Below are positions 1 through 6,900 of a DNA stretch of 7,706 bases, in pieces. Numbering within the stretch: the first letter of the stretch is position 1; every line of letters starts with the position of its first letter. Below the pieces are notes generated by a model. The model searched no databases. It was not told the DNA's origin and saw nothing but the letters and a program-made list of their open reading frames with translations. The stretch is taken from assembly GCA_028701165.1 (NCBI GenBank), contig JAQVRG010000066.1:1-7706 (forward strand), written 5' to 3'. A program made the position numbers and the translations under genes. The stretch comes from Eubacteriales bacterium. Its GTDB lineage: Bacteria; Bacillota; Clostridia; Christensenellales; CAG-138.

Positions 1-2
1 AC

Positions 3-44
3 GCGCTTGACGCGATGCGCATGTGCCAGATTGAAATCGCATAG
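3..44 (+). CDS. C-terminal tail of an unidentified gene entering from the left edge (partial)
   Basis: In this frame the first 13 complete codons read ALDAMRMCQIEIA and then stop with TAG at 42-44. The stop lies just 4 bases before a perfect 28-bp palindrome that looks like a terminator, which is why I read it as a real gene end rather than chance. The residues would suit a C-terminal helix, but too little is visible to name a family. The gene would converge on the minus-strand operon ending at 238. Confidence 0.45.
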   Translation, partial: ALDAMRMCQIEIA

Positions 45-48
45 CGAT

Positions 49-76
49 TCGCCCCCGATCGTACGATCGGGGGCGA
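49..76. terminator. Perfect 28-bp palindrome, probable bidirectional terminator stem
   Basis: Each arm is 14 bases (TCGCCCCCGATCGT and its exact complement), with the centre between 62 and 63 and no mismatch. As RNA it would form a very GC-rich hairpin, with the central bases forming the loop. It begins 4 bases after the stop of the left-edge gene and lies between converging transcripts, so a terminator role fits. On the + strand it is followed by GTTTACAATTT, a poor U tract, so intrinsic termination may be weak; the minus side has no U tract. Confidence 0.55.
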
Positions 77-237
77 GTTTACAATTTGCAGCTGTTCGCT
101 TCGTTCACGGGCGCTGCAAATTGCAGAGCTACCCTTGCTGCACAAGGCTTCCCGCCCGCGCCGGCAAACCCGGCACGGACGATTATATCCTCCGGGGAAC
201 TGCGGTTCCCCGAACCCCAAAGATCACGGTCTCCGTT
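77..237. repeat. Gene-free intergenic stretch with four further inverted repeats (possible REP-like element)
   Basis: I see no credible coding frame here. Four perfect inverted repeats sit in a row: an 11-base arm CAATTTGCAGC at 82-92 pairs with 113-123 across a 20-base loop; CCTTG at 133-137 pairs with 143-147; GCCGG at 160-164 pairs with 170-174; and CGGGGAAC at 193-200 pairs with 205-212 across a 4-base loop. With the palindrome at 49-76, that makes five hairpins in 164 bases. This density resembles mobile intergenic palindromic elements or a structured 3' UTR. The family is not recognised, and short arms can arise by chance in GC-rich DNA. Confidence 0.45.
193..212 (-). terminator. Hairpin downstream of the MBL gene, candidate operon terminator
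   Basis: An 8-bp perfect stem (CGGGGAAC / GTTCCCCG) with a 4-base loop lies 25 bases beyond the stop codon of the minus-strand MBL gene. It is the nearest strong hairpin to the operon end. No run of U follows it on the minus strand, so it may be a 3'-end stabiliser or a weak terminator rather than a classic intrinsic one. Confidence 0.4.
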
Positions 238-915
238 TTATTTCATGCGCTCCGTATCCTTCACGATCTCCCGATACTGCGGATAGTCGTACAGAAAGCG
301 TTCGATCACCTGCGGCTGCTCCCAGTAGTGCATGGGATAGACGGCCTTTGTATCCACTTTTGACAAGAAATAGAGAAGCCCGTCGGCATAATGCGCCTCC
401 TGCCTTGGATCGAGCGGGAGAAACGCCGCGTCGACGGGTCTGTTTTTCAATTTGTCGATCTCGTGGCGGTAGCTGCCGCGCATCTGGCGGTTCTTGCTTT
501 CCTCTTCGCCCGCCCACGTCCAGTCGTTCAGATCGCCCGCATGAAAAAGTACGCCCTCGTCCGTCGTTAAAAGATACGCCACGCCGCAGTCCGTGGAGCG
601 CAGCGTTTCCAGCACCGCGCCAAAGGGCAGGACGTATTCTTCGTTCGCGCAGGCTCTTAGAACCTCCGTATCCGGCGGATAGCGGCGCTTGAGGATATCC
701 TTTGCAAGCACCGCGCGCACATCCTGCATGCCCATGGCGCGAAGCGCGGAAAAAACCGCCGGGTTATAATGATCGGCGTGGTTGTGGCTCACGAGCGCCA
801 CGATGGGCTTAGCCGCGTCCAGCGCGGGCAGCGCGCCCCGGTAATAGTCGAAAAGATAGTAGCTTTGCGCGGTCTCAACGAGAAAGCCGCTGTGAAAGAT
901 ATAGCGTATTTGCAC
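238..915 (-). CDS. MBL-fold metallo-hydrolase, small (225 aa), GTG start
   Basis: This is a cytoplasmic metallo-beta-lactamase-fold protein with no signal peptide. The metal-binding HxHxDH motif is intact as SHNHADH (H44, H46, D48, H49). HAGDLND supplies H125 and D128, and YPMHYW supplies H196, so a two-metal hydrolase site looks complete. The N-terminal IRYIFHSGFLVET strand suits UlaG-like and related Zn-dependent hydrolases; the substrate cannot be read from sequence. I chose the GTG at 915-913 because GGGGAGG lies 6 bases upstream and homologous sequence begins there. An upstream in-frame ATG at 978 would add 21 residues that overlap the regulator gene. The start lies one base after the TGA of the Rrf2 gene, so translation is probably coupled. 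It is the last gene of the rhodanese operon. It is not obviously a persulfide dioxygenase, although the rhodanese context makes a sulfur substrate worth considering. Confidence 0.9.
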   Translation of the reverse strand: MQIRYIFHSGFLVETAQSYYLFDYYRGALPALDAAKPIVALVSHNHADHYNPAVFSALRAMGMQDVRAVLAKDILKRRYPPDTEVLRACANEEYVLPFGAVLETLRSTDCGVAYLLTTDEGVLFHAGDLNDWTWAGEEESKNRQMRGSYRHEIDKLKNRPVDAAFLPLDPRQEAHYADGLLYFLSKVDTKAVYPMHYWEQPQVIERFLYDYPQYREIVKDTERMK

Positions 916-916
916 G

Positions 917-1342
917 TCAAGCCTCCCCTTTGTCCGCAAAAAGCGCGCGGTCGATATCGGCAAGCGTGGTTTTAGCAAGGCGTTCGGCGCAGCAAGCGTC
1001 GAGGGAATCGAACAGCGCGTCCATATACGGGCGCATACCCGCGGCGATGGGGCAATCCATATCCGGGCTGCCGGAGCGCCACGTCACCTTGACGATACGC
1101 TTGCCCACGGCGTAAAACACGTCGCGCAGCGTGACCGTTTGGGGCGGCTTTGCCAAGCGGTAACCGCCCACAAAGCCCGCGTGCGTCTTGACAAGCCCCG
1201 CCCTTTTGAGCTTAGTCATCACCTTTCTAACGCGCGCAGGGTTTGTGCACACGTTCTCCGCGATCTCCTCGCTGCTGCAGTAATCCCCCTTATGGTTCAG
1301 ATACGCCAAGCTGTGCGCCGCCACGATAAACTCTGCGGTCAT
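917..1342 (-). CDS. Rrf2-family transcriptional regulator (141 aa)
   Basis: This is a winged-helix DNA-binding repressor of the Rrf2 family, which includes IscR, NsrR and CymR. It has the family layout: an N-terminal helix (EFIVAAHSLAYL), the recognition region around residues 22-51 (SSEEIAENVCTNPARVRKVMTKLKRAGLV), the wing with the family signature GFVGGYRLAKPP at 56-67, then TLRDVF and a C-terminal dimerisation helix. Cysteines are at 22, 32, 97, 117 and 118. The three closely spaced cysteines that bind an Fe-S cluster in IscR and NsrR are absent: only C97 falls in that region. It may therefore sense through thiols (C117-C118 are adjacent) or a ligand, or not at all. ATG at 1342 has an AGGGGG site just upstream that overlaps the rhodanese stop codon. 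The gap to the rhodanese gene is 11 bases. It is the natural candidate to bind the twin operators in front of the operon. Confidence 0.92.
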   Translation of the reverse strand: MTAEFIVAAHSLAYLNHKGDYCSSEEIAENVCTNPARVRKVMTKLKRAGLVKTHAGFVGGYRLAKPPQTVTLRDVFYAVGKRIVKVTWRSGSPDMDCPIAAGMRPYMDALFDSLDACCAERLAKTTLADIDRALFADKGEA

Positions 1343-1353
1343 GCCGTCCCCCT

Positions 1354-2115
1354 TTAGCTCTTGACCGTTTCATACGGCCAATCGATGATACCGCCGAAAT
1401 CGTACACGTTCGTGTAACCCATGGCGACAAGCTTTTCCGCCGCCTCCTTGCTGCGCCTGCCGCTGCGGCAGTAGAGCAGTATGGTGGCGGTTTTGTCGGG
1501 CAGCAGCGCGGGCGGCTCGTTGACAATGTCCTCGTTTGGCAGCACCACCGCGCCCGCTATATGCTTTTCGTCGAATTCCGCCTGCGTACGCACGTCGAGC
1601 AGAATATACGCTTCGCCGTTTTCCATGGAGGTTTTCGCCTGCGCCGGCGTGAGCTTGTGGTATGCGGCTTCTGCGGGAATATCCGCCGCGCAGCACACGG
1701 AAGGCAGCACCGCGGCGTCCAAGCCGCTTGCGAGTGCGCAGGCCTCGCCCTGTGCCGCGGGACAGGTTCGATCCACATCGAGCGCCGCGCGCGGACAATT
1801 TTCCGCGTTGGGGCAGTCCGCCGCGTTGGGGCAGCCGCCAGCGTTGGGGCAGTCCGCCGCGTTAGGGCAGTCCGCTGCGTTAGGGCAGGCCGCCGCGTTG
1901 GGGCAGTCCGCCGCGTTGGGGCAGTCCGCCGCGTTGGGGCAGCTTGCGGGGCAGGCGGCGGGCGTGGAGAGCACCGTAAGCGCCTGCGTCTGCGCCTCAC
2001 TGTTCGCCAGTACCGTCTGTGCGGGCGCGGGCGCAGGCACGGGCAAGGGGGTCGCGGCGCAGGCGGTAAAGGTAAGAAGCAGCAGCGCCGCAAGAAGAAA
2101 AGCGAAAAATCGCAT
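1354..2115 (-). CDS. Rhodanese-domain lipoprotein with a Cys-Pro-Asn-Ala hexapeptide array (253 aa)
   Basis: Predicted exported lipoprotein. Residues 1-18 form a hydrophobic signal peptide ending in the lipobox FTAC, with C19 as the lipidated cysteine. A Pro/Ala linker (to about 35) and a Thr/Gln-rich stretch lead to a Cys-rich array: eight consecutive six-residue units starting at C59, C65, C71, C77, C83, C89, C95 and C101 (consensus CPNAAD), flanked by CPAS at 55 and a decayed CPRA at 107. More cysteines follow at 118, 126, 141 and 142. The C-terminal rhodanese domain spans about 153-253, with DVRTQAEFDEKHIAGAV at 174-190 and the active loop CRSGRRS with catalytic C216. Rhodaneses carry sulfur as a cysteine persulfide. 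Single-domain rhodaneses are near 100 residues, so the 130-residue Cys-rich front half is an addition. The start has AGGAGG 4 bases upstream. First gene of the operon. The array's role is unknown: metal binding, a disulfide or thiol buffer, or sulfur storage are all possible. Confidence 0.9.
   Translation of the reverse strand: MRFFAFLLAALLLLTFTACAATPLPVPAPAPAQTVLANSEAQTQALTVLSTPAACPASCPNAADCPNAADCPNAAACPNAADCPNAADCPNAGGCPNAADCPNAENCPRAALDVDRTCPAAQGEACALASGLDAAVLPSVCCAADIPAEAAYHKLTPAQAKTSMENGEAYILLDVRTQAEFDEKHIAGAVVLPNEDIVNEPPALLPDKTATILLYCRSGRRSKEAAEKLVAMGYTNVYDFGGIIDWPYETVKS
1798..1941 (-). repeat. 18-bp tandem repeat, eight in-frame units
   Basis: Eight contiguous 18-bp units encode the CPNAAD-type hexapeptides. 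On the coding strand the consensus is TGCCCCAACGCGGCGGAC. The units at 1816-1833, 1906-1923 and 1924-1941 are identical; the others differ by one to a few bases, including synonymous changes (CCT for CCC in two adjacent units, GCA for GCG) and replacements giving CPNAAA, CPNAGG and CPNAEN. Near-identity at DNA level points to growth by slippage or unequal recombination, with the end unit (1798-1815) the most diverged. Confidence 0.95.
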
Positions 2116-2131
2116 AAGGCCTCCTATGTTT

Positions 2132-2150
2132 TGTAACCTGTTTGGTTACA
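2132..2150. promoter_or_regulatory. Operator 2: perfect 19-bp inverted repeat, probable Rrf2 site
   Basis: TGTAACCTGTTTGGTTACA has perfect 7-base arms (TGTAACC / GGTTACA) around a 5-base centre. It lies just downstream of the expected transcription start and upstream of the rhodanese Shine-Dalgarno (2120-2125), a standard position for blocking a promoter. The Rrf2 protein in the same operon is the likely binder; this is inferred from position and symmetry. Confidence 0.72.
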
Positions 2151-2156
2151 TTTTAT

Positions 2157-2175
2157 TGTAATTGTAGCGGTTACA
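2157..2175. promoter_or_regulatory. Operator 1: second 19-bp copy overlapping the -10 element
   Basis: TGTAATTGTAGCGGTTACA matches the perfect operator at 12 of its 14 arm positions and has the same 5-base centre. Its centre is 25 bases from that of the other copy. It covers the whole -10 hexamer (2161-2166), so binding would exclude RNA polymerase. Two copies of matching length and arm sequence in one short promoter are unlikely by chance. Confidence 0.68.
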
Positions 2176-2189
2176 GATGGGGTTGTCAA
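2161..2189 (-). promoter_or_regulatory. Sigma-70-type promoter of the rhodanese-rrf2-MBL operon
   Basis: On the minus strand there is a perfect -35 TTGACA (2189-2184), a 17-base spacer and the -10 TACAAT (2166-2161), one base from consensus. Transcription would start near 2154, giving a leader of about 40 bases that contains operator 2 and the AGGAGG ribosome site. The near-consensus strength suits a promoter held down by a repressor. Confidence 0.8.
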
Positions 2190-2236
2190 GGCGCGCCGCA
2201 GAAGGTTCACAATTCTCCCCTTTTTTGCGGCGCGCC
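2190..2236. repeat. 10-base inverted repeat downstream of the dehydrogenase gene, possible terminator
   Basis: GGCGCGCCGC at 2190-2199 pairs perfectly with 2227-2236 across a 27-base spacer. It follows the stop of the minus-strand dehydrogenase (2254) by 17 bases and ends directly against the -35 of the next operon. The stem is very stable, but no U tract follows on the minus strand and the loop is long, so it is not a classic intrinsic terminator. It could still end or insulate the upstream transcript. Confidence 0.45.
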
Positions 2237-2253
2237 TGTGTTTATCGTATGGA

Positions 2254-3213
2254 TCAGGGATTGACCACGTTGATGGGCGCGCCGTCGAGATACGCCTTGA
2301 GGTTCGAAACGGCGATATCCATCAAGCGCTGCCTGCTTTCCTTGGGCGCCCAGCTGATATGCGGCGTGATGAGGCAGTTTTTCGCGTTAAGAAGCGGATT
2401 GTCGGGCTTGATGGGCTCGGTGCTCACCACGTCCAGCCCCGCCGCGTAGACCTTGCCTGTGTTGAGCGCGTCGCAAAGATCCTGCTCGACGATCAACGGC
2501 CCGCGGCTGTTGTTTAAAATGATCACGCCGTCCTTCATCTTGGCGATGTTGTTCTTGTTGATGATGCCTTCCGTTTCGGGGAAAAGCGGGCAGTGCAGCG
2601 CGATCACGTCCGCACAGGCGAACAGCGTATCCAAGTCCACATATTCGGCGATTTCGCGGCCTTCGTCGTCCGTGTGCGCGTCATAGGCGATCACCCGCAT
2701 ACCCATGGCTTTGGCGATGCGCCCGGTCGTGCGGCCGATGCGGCCAAAGCCGATGATGCCCATGGTCTTGCCCGCAAGCTCGATGAGCGGGTAATCCCAA
2801 AAGCACCAATCCGGGCAGGAAGCCCAGCGCCCTTGGTGCACCGCGTCGCTGTGATGCGCGACATGATGGCAGATTTCAAGCAGCATGGCGATGGCGAACT
2901 GCCCGACGGCCGCCGTGCCGTAGGTGGGGATGTTGGTCACGGGGATGCCCTTTTCCTTCGCCGCCGCCACGTCCACGATGTTGTAGCCCGTGGCGAGTAC
3001 GCTGATGAACTTGAGGTTGGGGCAGGCGTCCATGGTTTCCCGCGTGATGGGGGTCTTGTTCGTATACACGATCTGTGCGTCGCCTATGCGCGCGGCGACC
3101 TCGTTGGCGCTCGTGCGGTCGTACACCGTCAGCGCGCCGAGTGCTGAAAGCCCCTCCCAGCTCAGATCCCCGGGGTTTTCCGTATAGCCGTCCAGTATCA
3201 CGATCTTTTTCAT
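2254..3213 (-). CDS. D-isomer-specific 2-hydroxyacid dehydrogenase, NAD-dependent (319 aa)
   Basis: Cytoplasmic oxidoreductase interconverting a 2-keto acid and a D-2-hydroxy acid with NAD(H). The Rossmann motif GFGRIG (155-160) is followed 18 residues later by D178 at the end of the second strand, which favours NAD over NADP. The catalytic triad of the family is present: R237 (NNSRGP), E266 (STEP) and H285 (TPHISW). The length is typical. The substrate-side motif ATGYNIVD (74-81) and the general style resemble glycerate dehydrogenase / hydroxypyruvate reductase-type members, but the substrate cannot be fixed from sequence. The start was set at ATG 3213 (MKKIVILDG), which has AAAGG 6 bases upstream and begins at the first beta strand; an in-frame ATG at 3243 would add ten unlikely residues. 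It lies 37 bases after the alkylation-repair gene, probably in the same transcript. Confidence 0.93.
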   Translation of the reverse strand: MKKIVILDGYTENPGDLSWEGLSALGALTVYDRTSANEVAARIGDAQIVYTNKTPITRETMDACPNLKFISVLATGYNIVDVAAAKEKGIPVTNIPTYGTAAVGQFAIAMLLEICHHVAHHSDAVHQGRWASCPDWCFWDYPLIELAGKTMGIIGFGRIGRTTGRIAKAMGMRVIAYDAHTDDEGREIAEYVDLDTLFACADVIALHCPLFPETEGIINKNNIAKMKDGVIILNNSRGPLIVEQDLCDALNTGKVYAAGLDVVSTEPIKPDNPLLNAKNCLITPHISWAPKESRQRLMDIAVSNLKAYLDGAPINVVNP

Positions 3214-3250
3214 GTTGTTCCTTTCCGCGCGCCAAGGGCGCATCCATGTT

Positions 3251-3964
3251 TTATTCTGCCTGTACGCTTTTGATCTTCAGCGTGCGAAGGTACGCCTTCT
3301 GTTCGTCGGTTATGCGATAGCTTTCCACAGCCTTTTGGATCGCCTTGTTGTGCGTCCACGCGTCGAGCCGCCGTCCCTCGATATACGGCAGCACCGCGTC
3401 GTACTGCTTGGCAAGGGCGGTGGCAAAATACCACGCGATCATCATGTTGACATAGTATTCCTCCGAGCGCAGCGCCGCAACCATCGCCGGATACGACGGA
3501 TCGAACGCCGCGTCGAGATAATGGTTCATCAGCATTTCCACGCCGAAGCGGATCGTATAGGGTTGTGCAGAGCCTATCCAGCGCTCGATCTCGCGCGGCA
3601 GCACGGCAAGCTGTTTTTTAAATACGGCGGGCTTGAGCGAATCGCAGGTCGCCCAGTTGTCCACATAGGGCAAAAACGCGTCCACCGCCGCGACGCACGC
3701 GCCGTAATCCTTGATCGCCCCGATCAGGGCGGCGTGCAGGTTGTTCTCCTCGTAATACGCGTGCGGCAGCATCGAAAGAAAGACCGCCACATCCGGGGAT
3801 TTGGCGTATTCCTTGGCAAGCGTCCGTATCGCGGGCGCGCGCACGCCGATCACGGTTTCGGGCTTGATGGAGGGGGTCAGCTTGCACTGAAAATCCCGGT
3901 ACGCCGTATCCTGCAGGGCAAACAGCTTAGCCTGCACCCGCGCCTTGACATCCTGTTCCTTCAT
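3251..3964 (-). CDS. AlkD-like DNA alkylation repair protein (237 aa)
   Basis: This belongs to the HEAT-like-repeat DNA glycosylase family typified by Bacillus cereus AlkD, which removes N3- and N7-alkylated bases without base flipping. The family's DNA-contact and catalytic residues are visible: W104 and D108 in the motif DNWATCD, R139 in TIRFG and W178 in IAWYF. These match AlkD W109, D113, R148 and W187 in order and nearly in spacing. The protein is almost wholly helical, as expected, and its length is normal. The start ATG at 3964 has AGGAG very close (1 base) and GGGAG 9 bases upstream; the latter may be the working site. It starts 24 bases after the kinase stop and precedes the dehydrogenase. 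An AlkD-fold relative with another activity is possible, but the complete residue set argues for glycosylase function. Confidence 0.92.
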   Translation of the reverse strand: MKEQDVKARVQAKLFALQDTAYRDFQCKLTPSIKPETVIGVRAPAIRTLAKEYAKSPDVAVFLSMLPHAYYEENNLHAALIGAIKDYGACVAAVDAFLPYVDNWATCDSLKPAVFKKQLAVLPREIERWIGSAQPYTIRFGVEMLMNHYLDAAFDPSYPAMVAALRSEEYYVNMMIAWYFATALAKQYDAVLPYIEGRRLDAWTHNKAIQKAVESYRITDEQKAYLRTLKIKSVQAE

Positions 3965-3988
3965 GCTCCTATGCTCCCTTGGGGTTTT

Positions 3989-6900
3989 CTATCGCTCCGC
4001 AATCAGACGCTGAAGCGTCGCAAAAAGCACCTGCGGCTCGATGGGCTTTGCAAGGTGCGCGTCCATGCCGTTGGAAAGGGACGTTTCCACGTCCTCGTTG
4101 AAGGCGTTGGCGGTCATGGCGATGATGGGCACGGTGCGGCTGCCCTTTTTGCGGAGATTGCGGATGTTTCGTGTCGCGGCAAGGCCGTCCATCACGGGCA
4201 TGCGGATGTCCATAAGGATCGCGTCGAAGTAATCGTCCGGCGCGGTGGTAAAGGTTTCCAGCGCCTCCAAGCCGTTGTTGACCACGACCACCTCCGCGCC
4301 GATCTTTTCGAGCATGCGCTTGGCGACCTCCACGTTGAGCGGATGATCCTCCGCAAGCAGGATGCGCCGCCCCGTAAAATCGAATACGGCGGCGGGCTTA
4401 AGCTCCATCTTTGCGGCCTTGACGCGAAAAACCTTCTCAAACGCGCGCACGATGGAGGATTGGAAAATCGGCTTTTCCATAAACATATCGACGCCCGCCT
4501 CGATCGCCAGCGGCTCGATCGCGCGCCAGTCGTAGGCGGTAATGATGATGATGGTCACCTCCGGCCCCACGATCTTTCGAATGCGGCGCGTGGTTTCAAT
4601 ACCGTCGATATCCGGCATCTTCCAATCCACGAAGATCGTGTCGTAATCCTCCTTCGCCGCGTGCACCGCCTCTACGCGCTCCACGGCGCCAAGGCCGGAA
4701 TCCACCCACTCCGCCTCCATACCCATGGAAGAAAGGATGTTGACCGTGCTTTGGCATACGAGCACGTCGTCGTCCACCACCAGCGTTTTGAGCTTCGCTA
4801 GGTTCATGGAGGCCAACAGGTTGATATACTGCTGACTTTCCGAGGATATGCCAAGCTGCACGTCTATGGTGAACACGGAGCCGACGTTTTTGACGCTGCG
4901 CACATGGATCTGCCCGTTCATCATCTCGACCAGACTCTTGGTGATGGCAAGCCCCAGCCCCGTGCCGGTGGAGGTGGAGGTATAATTGGAGGATTCCTGC
5001 GAGAAGGCGTCAAAAAGGTGCGGCAGGTATTTTTCGTCGATGCCGATACCCGTATCGCTTACGACAAAGCGAAGCGTGGCGCGCCGGTTCGCGCATTGAA
5101 GCTGTTCCATGGCTAAGGTGATCTTACCGCCGGGCGGCGTAAACTTAACGGCGTTGCCAAGAACGTTTATTAAAATCTGCTGAAGCTTGGTGACGTCGCC
5201 CACATAGACCGGCTCCATAAAGCTGTTCACGACCGCGTCGTAATCCACGCCCTTGCTGTTTGCCTGCCCGAAGATGATGGTGTTGACGCCGGAAACGAAC
5301 TGCTCGAAATCAAACGGCTCCTCGCTAAGCGTCATACGCCCGCTCTCGATGCGGGACATCTCCAGTATATCGTTGATCAGCGAAAGAAGATAGCGTGCGG
5401 ACATGCCGATCTTTCCTATCGCGTCCTCCATCGCTACCGGGTCGTCCACGTCGTTTGCCGCCAGCGCCGAAAGGCCGATGATGGCGTTCATGGGGGTGCG
5501 CAGCTCGTGGCTCATGCGGGAAAGAAACTGCGATTTGGCGCAGCTTGCCTGATTGGCGGCCTCGAGCGCTTCGGTGAGAAGCTCGCTCTTTCGCTTTTCC
5601 TCCTCCACAAGCGAGGATACGTCCTCGCGCGTGAGCACGATGATCTCGCGCTCCCTGTCCAGATAATATTCCGTTATCTTTTTATACCGCACGTCGCCGT
5701 CCGGCCGCAGCTCGCGGAAGGAAAACTGGAAGCGGTCCCGTTGGGCGAGGTTTTCCTTGATGCCGGAGAGCCGCGTATTGCGGATGGTCATCTCCCTGTC
5801 GTCCGGATGTACGTTCTCCTCGGCGACCCTTTGGGCGACCGCGTCCACGTCGCCGCCGCTTTCGGGCAGTATGTCCGGCATCTCCTCCGAGCGGCTGTAG
5901 AGCACAAAGCTTTTATCCTGCCCGTTGATCCGCGCCACATAATCGTAGCTTTCGGAAATCAGGCTGCGATAGGTCAGATCCTTGAGCTTTTCCTCCTCGA
6001 TGTTGTAGCAGTATTCAAAAAGCATCACGTCGCTGCCGCCCGGATCGCGTACCAGCCGCAGTATGTTGCGCACCCATATCGCGCCCAGCCCGGGTATGCG
6101 CCTGCGATAATCATAAGAAAGCTCCGTTTCGCCCGCCGCGAAGCTTGCAAGCAGGAACGCCGTATCGTTAAGGTTCCTGTAGGCGACGCGATCCTCCTTA
6201 GTAAGCAGCAGCGTCTCTAAATTCTCCCACCCATCCGTGAACATCGTTTTCTCCGCTTCCGGCACAGGCGTTCCGTCGCGGTAGGCATAATCGAGCGTTT
6301 CCCCCGTGGTCAGGTTGAACAGCGCGTGCACCAGCAGGTTTTCCTCCCCCATGGTGGGGCGGCTCTGCTCGAGTTCAAAGCGAAGGTGCTGCTGCGTGGT
6401 ATCCTCTATGGCGAAGATGGTCTTGATGGGATGGCCGTCGTCCGCGAGAATGGAGGAAAACTCCGTGCACTCCCAATGGAAGCTGCCGTCGGCATAGCGC
6501 ACGCGGCAATCGAGCTTTCCCGTCTTTTCACCTCGGAAAATCGCGTCGTAAAACGCGTCATAGGCCGCGCGGAAAGCCTCGTCCAGCACGTCGCCCCGCG
6601 TGATGGCTTCGGGCACGTCCGCAAGCACGGTCGGCAGACCGTAGCGATTGGCGTAGCTTTCGGGCATGGTCAGCGTATGCGTGTTGGGATCGTATTCGCA
6701 GATCATCTTGCCGATCTGCGACATGGCAAGCTTAAGCTCCTCCTCATGGATGCGGAGCCCTTCCTCCGCCTGCTTCTGCTCCGTGATGTCGAAGCGCACG
6801 ATGTTCACGATCACCGCGTCCTCGCGTCTTTGCGTGGCCGTACCGCGCATATTGACCCAACGGCGTCCGCCGTCCTTGGTGCGATACCGGCAGGTGCAGT

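Noticed and set aside
135..692. 185-residue + strand frame rich in Arg, Pro and Ser
   Set aside because: It overlaps the MBL gene antisense and runs through the hairpin-rich intergenic DNA; its composition is that of a noncoding frame.
916..978. Longer MBL start at ATG 978
   Set aside because: It would overlap the regulator gene by about 60 bases and add residues unlike the family; GTG at 915 has an excellent ribosome site.
1798..1941. CRISPR array
   Set aside because: The 18-bp units are contiguous with no spacers and stay in frame within a coding gene.
1481..2161. 226-residue + strand frame with ALGQSA repeats
   Set aside because: The repeats are the antisense reading of the 18-bp unit in the rhodanese gene, which has a signal peptide, an active site and a promoter.
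2116..2175. Riboswitch or T-box leader before the rhodanese gene
   Set aside because: The leader is only about 40 bases and its symmetry is that of DNA operators overlapping the promoter; there is no room for an aptamer.
3212..4801. 529-residue open frame on the + strand
   Set aside because: It lies antisense to the kinase, AlkD-like and dehydrogenase genes, all of which have strong family motifs. Its Arg/His-rich, motif-free translation is typical of a shadow frame in GC-rich DNA.
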